In this document: piece after piece, positions 1 to 8,827 of the stretch
How positions within the stretch are numbered: the first letter of the stretch is position 1
Layout: each line of letters opens with the position of its first letter
Assembly (NCBI GenBank): GCA_965219635.1
Contig: OZ244783.1
Coordinates: 3,410,001 to 3,474,000, forward strand
Source: JAPOXR01 sp965219635
Lineage (GTDB): Bacteria; Pseudomonadota; Alphaproteobacteria; Rhodobacterales; Rhodobacteraceae
Reading direction: 5' to 3'
Length of the DNA: 64,000 nucleotides
Notes under the pieces: generated by a model
What the model was told of the DNA's origin: nothing
Seen by the model: only the letters and a program-made list of their open reading frames with translations
Databases searched by the model: none
Program-made: the position numbers and the translations under genes

Positions 1-1115
1 AGGCTGGCGTTCTCGTTCTTCCGGCGTTCATATTCTGCCAGAAAGTCGATTGCGAATTCATGCAAGGCGAGTGTCTTTCTCGCAGCCTCAGTTCCCCAGA
101 CAAATTCCCTCGCCGCCGCGATCTCTCTCATGAAGTCGTAGAGTGGCTGGCTCATGGGAACCATTTGTGCCTGCAAGTCCCTGGTCGGGAACCTGTCTGG
201 CTTCGGGGTAAACGGTTCAGTTGCTCCTGGCCCATACAAGAATGTACTCTCCAGGATCCGGAAGTCCTCGAGAGTCGGACTGTCTGTATTCAGGAGCAGG
301 AGTTTGTCCCTGGCGCGGAGGTCCATGGTGCTACCCCTGCTGAGCAAGTTGACTAGGTAGCGGATCAATTCGATCCTATCGTCAGCAAGCAGTCGGCGAA
401 CAATATCTTCAACCGGAGCAAGGGGCGTATTGAGCAAGTAATGCTCGCCTATCCGTTCCTCAGGGTCATCGTCTGCGAATGCCGAGCGATTTGAAGCAAT
501 TCCTTCGACCAGATCGGGAAGGCTTCCGATACTCAGGTATCGGGCGATTGCGCCAAAGCTGGCAGGACATTCGGTCGCAACGCTGTCTAGCACCTCTTCA
601 CGCAGTTTCCGGGCAGAACGGTCGTCGAGTGAGGTGAATTGCGGCGAAACACCGGCCTCAAGCGGAAACCGTTTCAGTATGCTTGAGGCAAAGGCATGAA
701 TTGTCTGGATCTTCAGACCGCCCGGTGTCTCCAGAGCGCGGGCAAAGAGCGTGCGCGCCCGCCGAAGCCGGTCCCGATCCAGCGAGGCCGGATCTTCGCC
801 AAGCCGGAGCAATTCGTTTGCCAACGGCTCTTCAGGTAGCATTGACCATTCACCCAACCTTTCGAAGAGCCGGTTCTGCATGTTGGAGGCTGCCGCGGTG
901 GTGAAGGTCAGGCACAGGATCCGTTGTGGTGGCGTGCCTGACAAAAGGAGGCGTGCAACCCTGTCGGTCAGGACCTTGGTTTTTCCGGATCCTGCGTTGG
1001 CTGAAACCCAGCTTGCATGCTCCGGGTCCGCCGCCCGCACCTGCGGGCGGGTGGCGTCATCGAACAAGGGAGCTTCGGCCACCCCTATTGCTTCACCAGC
1101 TTCAGGCCGTGTCAT
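1..1115 (-). CDS. addA: AddA double-strand-break repair helicase-nuclease, N-terminal part (runs off the window)
   Basis: This is the N-terminal ~371 residues of the large subunit of the AddAB helicase-nuclease, which resects double-strand breaks for RecA. The reading frame is open from the ATG at 1115 to the window edge, so the stop and the C-terminal nuclease domain lie outside. Seen directly: the UvrD-type Walker A (SANAGSGKTKVL) about 45 residues in, then LCLTFTTAAASNMQNRL and KIQTIHAFASSILKRFPLE, typical of AddA motifs I and Ia. The start codon overlaps the end of addB by 14 bases, implying translational coupling. The order addB-addA after murU and amgK is common in Alphaproteobacteria. 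Confidence 0.93.
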   Translation of the reverse strand, partial: MTRPEAGEAIGVAEAPLFDDATRPQVRAADPEHASWVSANAGSGKTKVLTDRVARLLLSGTPPQRILCLTFTTAAASNMQNRLFERLGEWSMLPEEPLANELLRLGEDPASLDRDRLRRARTLFARALETPGGLKIQTIHAFASSILKRFPLEAGVSPQFTSLDDRSARKLREEVLDSVATECPASFGAIARYLSIGSLPDLVEGIASNRSAFADDDPEERIGEHYLLNTPLAPVEDIVRRLLADDRIELIRYLVNLLSRGSTMDLRARDKLLLLNTDSPTLEDFRILESTFLYGPGATEPFTPKPDRFPTRDLQAQMVPMSQPLYDFMREIAAAREFVWGTEAARKTLALHEFAIDFLAEYERRKNENAS

Positions 1116-4032
1116 CCCATTCACCGAATCTGGCTAGGTGATGGTAGGCTTGGCCGAAATCCCCGGCTGGCAGGTTGCGTCTTGCGACATAGGCTGTGTC
1201 GAGTTTCCGGTAGGTGGCAATCATGTGCTGCAGATTGTCCCAGTCGGCTTCGAATTCGTCGTTTCCCTCTTTCGACAGCCGCACAATTTCCTGCTCTTTC
1301 AGTTCACGTCCGACGCCGAGATAGGCGGCCCTTGACACGCTGCCACCCTCTGAACCCTGAAACCCGCCGTGTTCGAGCAGCATGGCGGTGAGGGGGAGTT
1401 GCTTGTCGTAGCGGTTGACCTGGCTCTTGTTGGGTATGGCGCCGGACTTGTAGTCGTAAAGGAAGAACTCGTCGCCATTTCGGTCCACGCGGTCGACGCG
1501 CGCTGTGACTGTGAACTCCAGCTCAGCGAACGTGAATTCGCCACTTGCTTCAAGCAGCCACGGGGATGCGCCATCCTGCCGACGCCCCAGCTCCTGCTCG
1601 ACGAATTCTTCAGCCATGTTACCGAGTTGCGCCAACCAAAGCCGCCTCGCATGGGCCGGCAGCTCTGCCAAGTTGAATTCCTGTTCGGCAAGTTCCATCA
1701 GCGCCCCGGCAGTGCAGAGGTCGGGGCTGTTCCTGGTTATTTCGGCAAACTGGCGAAGGACATTGTGGATGATGGTGCCTCGCCGATGAGCCTGTGAGTC
1801 ATTCCCGAGCGGGTTCAATTCCCGCAATCTCAGGATGTACCGGGCATAGATTTCGTAGGGGTTGGTGCTGAGTGTCCGGATTGCGGTGACCGACAGCCGG
1901 TTTGGCCTCAGCGATACAGGCGGCCTTGGATGCGGTCTTTGCTCCGGAGCAAGCAAGCGCCGTGGCTCTTCCATGAGCCTTACCTTCTGAATGATCTGAT
2001 TTCCGCGCTCTCTCATTTCCGCGAGCGCCTGTTCCCCGTCTCCCTTCAGGCCGGAAAGCAGTCCGACAAGGCGGCTGAGCCACCTGGATGGAACCATCGG
2101 TGTATCGATGTTGCGGACACAGCGGCTCAGAACCACCCGCTCTGCCGAGACTGCCTGCTGAAAATCATGGGCCAGTAGCCCCGTGATCCTGTCTGGAAGC
2201 AACAGGCCGATTTGCTGGCGCATCTCCCTGTTGAGCCAGGGGTCCGGCCCGGTCTTTCGGGGCCAGGTTCCATCATTGAGACCGGCAGCGATGACGAGGT
2301 CAGGGCTCTGCATTCTGGCATCAATGGTGTCCTGGATGGTCAGCAAGGGGTGGGCCACAAAGGGTTGCCAGATGTCCTTCCTTGCTGCGAGCCAGCTGAA
2401 GAGATTGACATAGTCCGGACAGTCGATCTGGCCAGCCGCATCGCTTTCGCGTTGCATGGACTCGATGATGTCCACCGCTACACGGCCAGCTTCAGTTTGG
2501 CGGGACATCCCTCCTTCCTCGGCTTGGGAGCCGGTTGACAGCAGAGTAACGAGTTGTTCGTGCCGGTCGGCGATTTCCAGAAGCGTCCCTGCTGAGGTGC
2601 CTGCTGCGAGGTCAAGACAATTGCGCAACCATACACACCACGCCTGTTCGTCGGCTGCCATTTCCGGATCATTGAGCAAACCAAAGACCACGTCATTGAC
2701 ACTTGCGTCATACGCCCGGTTGCGGAGCCGCATTTCCAATTCCTTCGTCATCCGAAGGTGGAGTTGCTTGCCTTCGCCGTCATGCACCAGGGCGTTCTTT
2801 AACAGGGCCACCAGGGCCACCGGGTCCAGGTCTTCCCCAAGCAACGCTGCGGTCGAATGCAATAGCCTGCCAGGAAGGGACGCCAGAAAAGACTCACCAT
2901 AGTTGTTGAATGGAACCAGACCCCAACGCTTGAGCGCAGCGCAGACCTGCCGCGCCAGATTCCGGTCGGGCGTCACCAGGGATGCCGTCTTGCCGTCTTC
3001 GACTGCCTCCCGCATGCAGAGTGAGATTGCAACCGCTTCCTGGCGGGGATCCTGCGCCTCAAGCAGCGTCAGTCCGGAGGCGGCTTCTGCGAGTTTCCCG
3101 AGAGCAGGACCCTCAGTCAACCATTGGTCAGTGACCGGAGCCGGTCTCAAGGCCAGTGAAATCAGCCGATTTCGCGGCGTATCCCGAACTGTTTCTGATC
3201 GCCAGGCTGACACATCACTACAGGTCAGACCAAGAGCATCCATCATGCATTTGAGGCGGTATTGCGGATGATCTTCTCCGGTCGTCGAGTCGGTCATGGA
3301 GTCCCAGGCATCCTGCGGCATCACAAAGTCGAAGCAGGGTACGACAATTGCGCCTTGCGGGAGCTGTGCGACGGCCTCCATCAGCATTCGGGTTGGGCCG
3401 CGTGAACCTGTGGATCCCGCAACAATCACTGGATGATCTGGAGGGTCAAGCTTCCACGAGTCGACCAACGACTTAATGACATGCCTTTGCCTCGCCTGCT
3501 GGTCTGGCTCAGCATTAGGGCCCCAAAAGTGTTCGATGATATCAATGAATTCCAGGCTTCGTGCCCAGTGCTCAGAGTGCTCCGAGACATCAAGCTCCCT
3601 TATGCACTTGGGTTTGACCCCTTCCGCATGCATTTCGTCCAGCAGACCCGCAAGGCTGTCAGCCAGATGGAAGATTGCGCTACGGGAGCCAAACCGTCCG
3701 TCGCCCTCAAGCAGTTTGGCAACTGCTTGTGATAGTTCGAGACGCCTTCGGATTGGCTGGACTGGTGGAGGCAAGTAGGGTGACACGGGATCAGTTGCCA
3801 GTTCCGTCACCAGACGCAACTGGGGAAGGAAGCCTGGCGGACCCTTGGCAAATTCCTGCCTGATACCTTGCCTCAAGCGGCGAGTGCTCAGGAAAATCAG
3901 GATCCTTGCTGTTGCCTCTGGAGGCTCGCCAGTCAATCGCTGGCGCAGTCCTGCAACCATTTCGGCAGCAAAGTTCCGACCCGGCGGTACAGCAAACATC
4001 CTTGGGCTGGCTGAAGGGTCAAACAATGCCAT
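1102..4032 (-). CDS. addB: AddB, inactivated-helicase/nuclease subunit of AddAB
   Basis: Partner subunit of AddA in double-strand break processing (alphaproteobacterial AddB family, about 1000 residues, matching the ~976 here). The N-terminus MALFDPSASPRMFAVPPG fits the family, so I place the start at 4032; a GTG at 4062 would add ten residues and overlap the upstream murU stop. The C-terminal PD-(D/E)XK nuclease region is visible: a RRGTIIHNVLRQFAE stretch, then DRVDRNGDEFFLYDYKSG, which carries the D...DYK catalytic signature. It lies in a tight minus-strand operon with murU before it and addA after it. Nothing suggests degradation. Confidence 0.93.
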   Translation of the reverse strand: MALFDPSASPRMFAVPPGRNFAAEMVAGLRQRLTGEPPEATARILIFLSTRRLRQGIRQEFAKGPPGFLPQLRLVTELATDPVSPYLPPPVQPIRRRLELSQAVAKLLEGDGRFGSRSAIFHLADSLAGLLDEMHAEGVKPKCIRELDVSEHSEHWARSLEFIDIIEHFWGPNAEPDQQARQRHVIKSLVDSWKLDPPDHPVIVAGSTGSRGPTRMLMEAVAQLPQGAIVVPCFDFVMPQDAWDSMTDSTTGEDHPQYRLKCMMDALGLTCSDVSAWRSETVRDTPRNRLISLALRPAPVTDQWLTEGPALGKLAEAASGLTLLEAQDPRQEAVAISLCMREAVEDGKTASLVTPDRNLARQVCAALKRWGLVPFNNYGESFLASLPGRLLHSTAALLGEDLDPVALVALLKNALVHDGEGKQLHLRMTKELEMRLRNRAYDASVNDVVFGLLNDPEMAADEQAWCVWLRNCLDLAAGTSAGTLLEIADRHEQLVTLLSTGSQAEEGGMSRQTEAGRVAVDIIESMQRESDAAGQIDCPDYVNLFSWLAARKDIWQPFVAHPLLTIQDTIDARMQSPDLVIAAGLNDGTWPRKTGPDPWLNREMRQQIGLLLPDRITGLLAHDFQQAVSAERVVLSRCVRNIDTPMVPSRWLSRLVGLLSGLKGDGEQALAEMRERGNQIIQKVRLMEEPRRLLAPEQRPHPRPPVSLRPNRLSVTAIRTLSTNPYEIYARYILRLRELNPLGNDSQAHRRGTIIHNVLRQFAEITRNSPDLCTAGALMELAEQEFNLAELPAHARRLWLAQLGNMAEEFVEQELGRRQDGASPWLLEASGEFTFAELEFTVTARVDRVDRNGDEFFLYDYKSGAIPNKSQVNRYDKQLPLTAMLLEHGGFQGSEGGSVSRAAYLGVGRELKEQEIVRLSKEGNDEFEADWDNLQHMIATYRKLDTAYVARRNLPAGDFGQAYHHLARFGEWDDTA

Positions 4033-4061
4033 TCGGTTTTCCGTGAGTGTCGATGCTACCA

Positions 4062-4784
4062 CTATACGATGTCATTGGTCCGTGTGTGAGTGGCAGCAGT
4101 CAATGCTTGATCCGCGAGCTTGAGTCCCTCAGGTGTCCCAACATCAATCCAATTCCCCTCGTAGGGAATGCCATAGAGTGCATCGATTGAGACCAGTCGG
4201 TCCCATTCCAAGTTTAGGGAGAATACCGACTGGCCGTGTTCCTGCAAACCACCAGTGTCGATAATCTGGGCCCCAGTGTAGACAAGCCCGGGTTCACCTG
4301 CTCGGCAGCGGCGAATTCGCCCTGAGGCTTCAATGACGAAGTCGCCCAATCCGTGATGTGCGCCCGCCCGGGAAGGGCTCGAAAGCAGCAGGAGCGCGCC
4401 TGCCCGGAAGCTCGGCCAATGGGCGTCGAGGGCCAAGAGCGGATTGGACCCTAGCCAGACCGTGTCGGAATTGAGCGTGTAGACCGGTTCAGAACCCAGA
4501 TGATGACGGGCGGCAAGCAGACCACCACCGGTATCAAGTAGTTCAGGAGTCTCCAGCGACTCGATGACATCTTCCATGCCTCGCAGATGTGCTGACAACA
4601 TGTCTGCCTTGTAGTGCGTGTTCACCACACAGGGGGCTGAGCGGGCTTCAATGACAACCGAAAGGGCATGGTCAATCAACGTACGGTTTCCCGCACGCAA
4701 GAGTGGCTTGGGAATGTTGGCAGTGAGACTTCCCATACGCGTGCCGTATCCCGCAGCGAACAACATTGTTGCCCGCCTGGTCAA
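4062..4784 (-). CDS. murU: Nucleotidyltransferase, MurU-type (N-acetylmuramate-1-phosphate uridylyltransferase)
   Basis: A 240-residue sugar-phosphate nucleotidyltransferase. The N-terminal signature FAAGYGTRMGSLTANIPKPL contains the G-x-G-T-R-M nucleotide-binding loop and the downstream PKPL lysine. In characterised pseudomonads MurU turns MurNAc-1-phosphate into UDP-MurNAc in the fosfomycin-tolerance recycling route, working after the kinase AmgK. Here the amgK gene lies directly upstream with a 4-base overlap, the same pairing as in many Alphaproteobacteria, so the recycling role is a good inference. The exact sugar specificity is not shown by sequence alone. Confidence 0.85.
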   Translation of the reverse strand: MTRRATMLFAAGYGTRMGSLTANIPKPLLRAGNRTLIDHALSVVIEARSAPCVVNTHYKADMLSAHLRGMEDVIESLETPELLDTGGGLLAARHHLGSEPVYTLNSDTVWLGSNPLLALDAHWPSFRAGALLLLSSPSRAGAHHGLGDFVIEASGRIRRCRAGEPGLVYTGAQIIDTGGLQEHGQSVFSLNLEWDRLVSIDALYGIPYEGNWIDVGTPEGLKLADQALTAATHTRTNDIV

Positions 4785-5791
4785 AGGACGGCGGCCCTTA
4801 TCTTGCCAAGGACCTCTCTATTCGGCCTCGGCAGGTTCCTGAACACGAACTGGGCCAAGTCGGACGCGATTGGATGCGAAAGGTCTCGTTCCAAGTGCCG
4901 CCAGACGCGCGGAATGAGATCAAGGTAGCCGCTCTTGCCATCGCGCAGTGCCAGGCGTGCGAATACGCCGAGGATCCGCAAATTGCGCTGAGCTCCGCAG
5001 ATGGCCAGATCCCGAAGCAAATCATTTTCCTCCACTCCAGCCGCTTCCAGATAGCGTCCGATCAGCGAATTGCGCAAATCATCACACACATCGCGACGAG
5101 CATCCTCCAGTATCGAAACCAGATCGTAGGCCGGGTGACCGATGGAGCCGTCCTGGTGATCGATAATTCCTAGTCTACGGATACCGTTCCGTTTGGGGAG
5201 CCAGATGAGGTTTTCGGCATGGTAGTCGCGGTGCACAAACACGCGTTCACTATTGAGCCCTGACAGGAGTTCTTGGACAATCTGGCGCATTTCTCCGCAG
5301 GTAGCGTCGGATGGCGGACTGCCGGTTACTCCAAAGAGGTACCAATGCAGTGACAATGCAGCCAGTTCTGCTTGAATCTCGCTAGAGTGCTCTGGGAATT
5401 CGGATCCCGGAATGTGGCTGCGAAGGCCCGCAAGCAAATCTATAGCGGCCTCATAGATCACAGGCTCCAGTCCCGGGTTGTCGGCAACGACCAGCGAGAC
5501 GAGATCGTCGCCCAAGTCTTCCAGCAGCAGAAAGCCCCTGGCCTCATCTTGGGCAAGGATGGCTGGGACGCTGCAACCGATCCGCTCCAGAAATCCATTT
5601 GACCTGATGAACGGTTCGAGGGAACCACAGGTCGCAACTGGAGCATCCATGAGGATTTGAGTGCTGCAAGAAGCAGGCTGATGAATGCGTAGATATTTCC
5701 GGTGAGACGCATCCCCGGCCAGAGGCCGGACGATGGCGCCGCCAAGTCCGACATTTCGGAGAAACTCGTCGAGCTCTTGCTGCCGTGTCAT
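4781..5791 (-). CDS. amgK: AmgK-type anomeric sugar kinase (aminoglycoside phosphotransferase fold)
   Basis: Phosphotransferase of the APH fold. The catalytic loop VFVHRDYHAENLIWL (HxDxxxxN) and the metal-binding GIIDHQDGSIGHPAYDL are both intact, and the hinge segment FLLLEDLGDD is typical. AmgK phosphorylates the anomeric hydroxyl of MurNAc or GlcNAc in peptidoglycan recycling. The 4-base overlap with murU downstream and tsaE upstream is the usual alphaproteobacterial arrangement. I start at 5791 (MTRQQELDEFLRNVGL); the ORF remains open to 5842 but those extra 17 residues look non-conserved. About 195 bases separate it from tsaE. Confidence 0.85.
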   Translation of the reverse strand: MTRQQELDEFLRNVGLGGAIVRPLAGDASHRKYLRIHQPASCSTQILMDAPVATCGSLEPFIRSNGFLERIGCSVPAILAQDEARGFLLLEDLGDDLVSLVVADNPGLEPVIYEAAIDLLAGLRSHIPGSEFPEHSSEIQAELAALSLHWYLFGVTGSPPSDATCGEMRQIVQELLSGLNSERVFVHRDYHAENLIWLPKRNGIRRLGIIDHQDGSIGHPAYDLVSILEDARRDVCDDLRNSLIGRYLEAAGVEENDLLRDLAICGAQRNLRILGVFARLALRDGKSGYLDLIPRVWRHLERDLSHPIASDLAQFVFRNLPRPNREVLGKIRAAVL

Positions 5792-5986
5792 TCTTGCTGC
5801 GTTAGCCTTTGCGGCCAGGTTCGGAGGACAGGAAAGGCACAACAGAGACCGTGACCCGGCTCACGTGCAGGGTTGGGACGGGATTGACGGTGCTGCCTGT
5901 CCTGCCGACAATCGGAGTATGAGTGTAGATAATGGAGGGGTTGCAGCGATTGCTGTCGGCAAAGCGAAAGCAGTTTGATCGTCGCA

Positions 5987-6493
5987 TCAGCGAGGAACCT
6001 GTCCGTCCAGTGAGGCCAATATATCAGCCAATTGCTCACATTGTGTGGTGATGGACATTAGGCGAGAGGAGTCATCATTTTGGTCGAATTCAAAAGTGAG
6101 GCAGTGACAATCGGTTGGACGACGAATGCCCAACCTGTCAGGCCATTCGACCAAGCATAAAGCTTGTCCGAAGGCCTCGTCCAATCCGAGTTCAATTGCC
6201 TCGTCGGTTGCATTAAGCCGATAGAGGTCTGCATGCCAGATAGTGATCTTGCCAGCCTGATAGGTTTGAACGAGCGTGTAGGTTGGAGAGGGCACCTCTT
6301 CATCGATCCCGGATTCGGCCAGCAGATGCTGGATGAAGCCCCTGGCGAATACAGTCTTTCCAGAACCGATTTCACCAGAAAGCAGCAGTGTGTCCTTGGT
6401 ACCGCAGTGTCCGGCAATCATCTGTGCCAGCCATTCGGTCTGGACTGGAGAGTACGAGGTGATCGTGTAGGTCTGAAGGCCGCATTCGAGCAT
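5987..6493 (-). CDS. tsaE: TsaE, tRNA threonylcarbamoyladenosine biosynthesis ATPase
   Basis: TsaE is the small P-loop ATPase that acts with TsaB and TsaD to make t6A37 in ANN-decoding tRNAs. Visible are Walker A GEIGSGKTVFARGF, then SPTYTLVQTY, HADLYRL and LVEWPDRLG, the standard motif series of the family. I choose the ATG at 6493, giving 168 residues, the usual size; the ORF is open to 6667 but the first 58 residues have no family resemblance. Its partner tsaD is also in this window (26.3 kb). The sequence between here and 6849 holds no other recognisable gene. Confidence 0.9.
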   Translation of the reverse strand: MLECGLQTYTITSYSPVQTEWLAQMIAGHCGTKDTLLLSGEIGSGKTVFARGFIQHLLAESGIDEEVPSPTYTLVQTYQAGKITIWHADLYRLNATDEAIELGLDEAFGQALCLVEWPDRLGIRRPTDCHCLTFEFDQNDDSSRLMSITTQCEQLADILASLDGQVPR

Positions 6494-6848
6494 GGCTGCT
6501 GATAGCCGTATTCGGTGAGATTTCCTATCGCTCATCCTCAGGTACCGATCATGTCTGGCTGGTGAAAGAGTGAACCACCAGTGCGTTGCGTCAAACATCG
6601 CAACACTTGATGGGCGCACAGCAATCTCGGTGGCCCGAGTTCCAAGAAACTCGTTACACAAGGCCACAGGGCCCTTTACTTCGCATGGCAGAAGGGGTCA
6701 CGCATGCTGGGATTTCCGGACGAAGTACGTAATGAGCCTAGACGTTGAGGCTGATCGTGTTTCTTTAGTGCTGCGACTCGATCTGCATGTACACGTTGGA
6801 GATGACGGCGCTTCGGTTGTGTACGGTCCGGTGCCTCAACCATGAGCA

Positions 6849-8075
6849 CTATGAAAGTGACATCGCATGTTCGGACTCATGGTGTTCAAAGGCATCCGCG
6901 TAGTGATTGATATCCGCTGCTGAACAGCCCTGTTGGCGAAGTATTTGCCGCCAGCTTGTCAATATTGTGTTGGCCATCTCAGTCACAATTCTTCGGGCCC
7001 TATCCGGCATAAGGTCAAAGAACTCGCACGCATCCAAAGCGAGATCGAGGGACGCGTCGAATGAACCCCCCTGAATGATACCGGTCTTTAGTGCCCTGTG
7101 GCGTGTAGGAGATGGGTTGATGTCGAATGCCGGTGCCAATTTCCATTTGTCGTTGCCGACATAGAGAAAACCATGGTTCCGCAGGTGATCGTCAGTGTTT
7201 GATATAAGTATGGTAAATGCAATTCTCCGCCAGAGTTCGTGCAAATCATCGGTCGGATTGTGTGAAATCTGCCGGATCACATCGGCAATGTCGGTATACC
7301 ACCCACCTCCTTCGTCTTCCAAGTTGAGTGCAGTACGGGCTGAAATATACGGAATCCGTTTGCGGTCGTGACGATCAAAGCGCCGGACAAGGGCAATCGG
7401 GCTATCGCTATTTCTCAATTCCAGCGTCGCCTCTGCAGCCCGCAATCCACACATGGACGCCAGATTTAGCGTAGCGACTTCGACCCTCTCAATTGGCTTT
7501 CTGTCAAGGGCAGATGTAAATTTAGCAATCCAGAGATGATCACTGACTTCAATATTGACTTTCGGACGGCTGCCGCCAAGCGATCCGCCAATACAAGCGA
7601 GATAACGTGTTTCTTCCCTTGCGCTGCCTGGATCGAGTTCGTAACCATGTATCAGGCTTCGCAATTTCTCTAGCTCTATCTTGCGCGGTGCCCGTAGACG
7701 TAATTGGCTCATCGGTTCCAATGTGTCGTCGAGAAATCGCAACGCGCCTTGCCGTGTGATATCGTTTACCATAACAAGAAAGTCGAAATCACTCAGGCCG
7801 CCGCCCAAGGCACGCCTTATCAGGCCGCGCCCCCAGGATTCTGGTGCTGCATCACAAAAGCACTCAGGCAGTACCGAACGCCGCGTGTTACCGCGCGATC
7901 GGAAGTGATCTGCGGAACATAATGGCAATCCAGGTGCAAGGGCAAAACTGCAACTCGAGGCAAGCCATTCCGTAGTATATTTGAAATGCGTATGTTGGCG
8001 GTAGCCGATAGACTCATATCGTAGCCTCCCGACAACATGCTCGGTGCCCTTCAGTGCGACGATAACGCTTGGCAT
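6849..8075 (-). CDS. HipA-family serine/threonine kinase (toxin of a HipBA-like module)
   Basis: About 408 residues from the ATG at 8075. Family signatures: GGSLGGSRPKVNIE (ATP-binding loop region), FTILISNTDDHLRNHGFLY (catalytic NxDDHxxN) and LAPAFDINPSP (metal-binding DIxP). HipA kinases phosphorylate aminoacyl-tRNA synthetases and cause persistence or growth arrest. The N-terminal subdomain is present, so it is not a split HipS/HipT system. The start codon overlaps the stop of the upstream small gene (TGATG), implying translational coupling. Normally the partner is an XRE-type HipB; here it is not. It sits beside the CRISPR array, in a defence-type neighbourhood. Confidence 0.85.
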   Translation of the reverse strand: MPSVIVALKGTEHVVGRLRYESIGYRQHTHFKYTTEWLASSCSFALAPGLPLCSADHFRSRGNTRRSVLPECFCDAAPESWGRGLIRRALGGGLSDFDFLVMVNDITRQGALRFLDDTLEPMSQLRLRAPRKIELEKLRSLIHGYELDPGSAREETRYLACIGGSLGGSRPKVNIEVSDHLWIAKFTSALDRKPIERVEVATLNLASMCGLRAAEATLELRNSDSPIALVRRFDRHDRKRIPYISARTALNLEDEGGGWYTDIADVIRQISHNPTDDLHELWRRIAFTILISNTDDHLRNHGFLYVGNDKWKLAPAFDINPSPTRHRALKTGIIQGGSFDASLDLALDACEFFDLMPDRARRIVTEMANTILTSWRQILRQQGCSAADINHYADAFEHHESEHAMSLS

Positions 8076-8410
8076 CAGAATCCGCCGCCTGACTCTTCGC
8101 AAGTTTGACAAGAAGCAAGCATTGACTTGACGCATTGAAGGAACTTGGGGCTTCGTTGCCAAGCCGCCCAAATTAGGTGCTGCACACTCTCCGAGAATGG
8201 GTTGGTGTCGTCGGACGCCGGATCAAGCGCGTCCGATAGGCGGTAGTACTGGCCGCTTAGATGACAAGCCGAGACAAGCGTGGCAAGAATAGTGCCCGGA
8301 TGACCTTTCCCAAGTCGAAAGACAAAGTGTTCAAATGCAGCGTTCCTTTCGGTAAGTCCTAAGACTACCAAGTTTCTCCCAAAAAGAGTTGTAATGGGGT
8401 TCGTGTTCAT
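8075..8410 (-). CDS. Small protein of unknown family, coupled to the hipA-like gene
   Basis: An ORF of 111 residues beginning MNTNPITTLFGRN at 8410, preceded by GGAGG 11 bases upstream, and ending in a TGATG overlap with the hipA start. By position it should be the antitoxin of the kinase, but I see no helix-turn-helix pattern as in HipB; the C-terminus has three cysteines (CVK, CQTC) close to the end. It could bind the kinase as an antitoxin, or be a third component. I do not recognise the family. A TTG six codons earlier (8428) is a less likely start. Confidence 0.55.
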   Translation of the reverse strand: MNTNPITTLFGRNLVVLGLTERNAAFEHFVFRLGKGHPGTILATLVSACHLSGQYYRLSDALDPASDDTNPFSESVQHLIWAAWQRSPKFLQCVKSMLASCQTCEESGGGF

Positions 8411-8453
8411 TTTCTGGAATGCCTCCAAATTCTATAGTCGGTGCACTAGGTGC

Positions 8454-8478
8454 CAATGGTCATGCTAATCAACCATTG
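8454..8478. promoter_or_regulatory. Inverted repeat upstream of the hipA-like operon, operator candidate
   Basis: CAATGGT (8454-8460) and ACCATTG (8472-8478) form perfect 7-base arms separated by 11 bases, 44 to 68 bases upstream of the ATG of the small coupled gene. Autoregulation through such sites is usual for toxin-antitoxin operons, but the partner protein here lacks an obvious DNA-binding motif, so the regulator is unknown. The rest of 8411-8755 shows no gene. Confidence 0.35.
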
Positions 8479-8755
8479 ATGTGAGTACAACCGACTGGTT
8501 TTAGTGGCAGTGCTCGGAAGAGCCGGTGAACCGGAAAACGGAAATACTGAGTGAGTATATTTGGATACGCCCTCTATTTAAAGTCCACTATAGGAGTGGG
8601 GTCAAACAGAATTGAGGGAATTCGGTTGATTGAGTAGTGTGCAATAGAATTCGCGTAGGTGAGAGGTTGAGTCAACCTGACTTTGGCTTAAACTGGGTAG
8701 CGGCGTCAAGGGAAATTCATTGTATCACGCATGGAGGTGCAACCGCCCTTGCACT

Positions 8756-8791
8756 ATTGCAATATGATCAAGTAACAGGTGCATCGGATAT
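8756..8791 (-). repeat. Possible heavily decayed CRISPR repeat at the trailer end
   Basis: The 36 bases match the array consensus at 19 positions, concentrated in TCAAT near one end and TGC..CGGATAT at the other. The distance to the next degenerate repeat (36 bases, 8792-8827) is exactly a spacer length. On its own the identity is weak; the spacing is what makes it credible. Confidence 0.4.
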
Positions 8792-8827
8792 TGTGGTGTG
8801 TTTGACCGGGCCGACGACGGGAAAAAG

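Noticed and set aside
8683..8718. Third decayed repeat further out from the array
   Set aside because: At the expected spacing there is no GGATAT end and identity to the repeat is at background.
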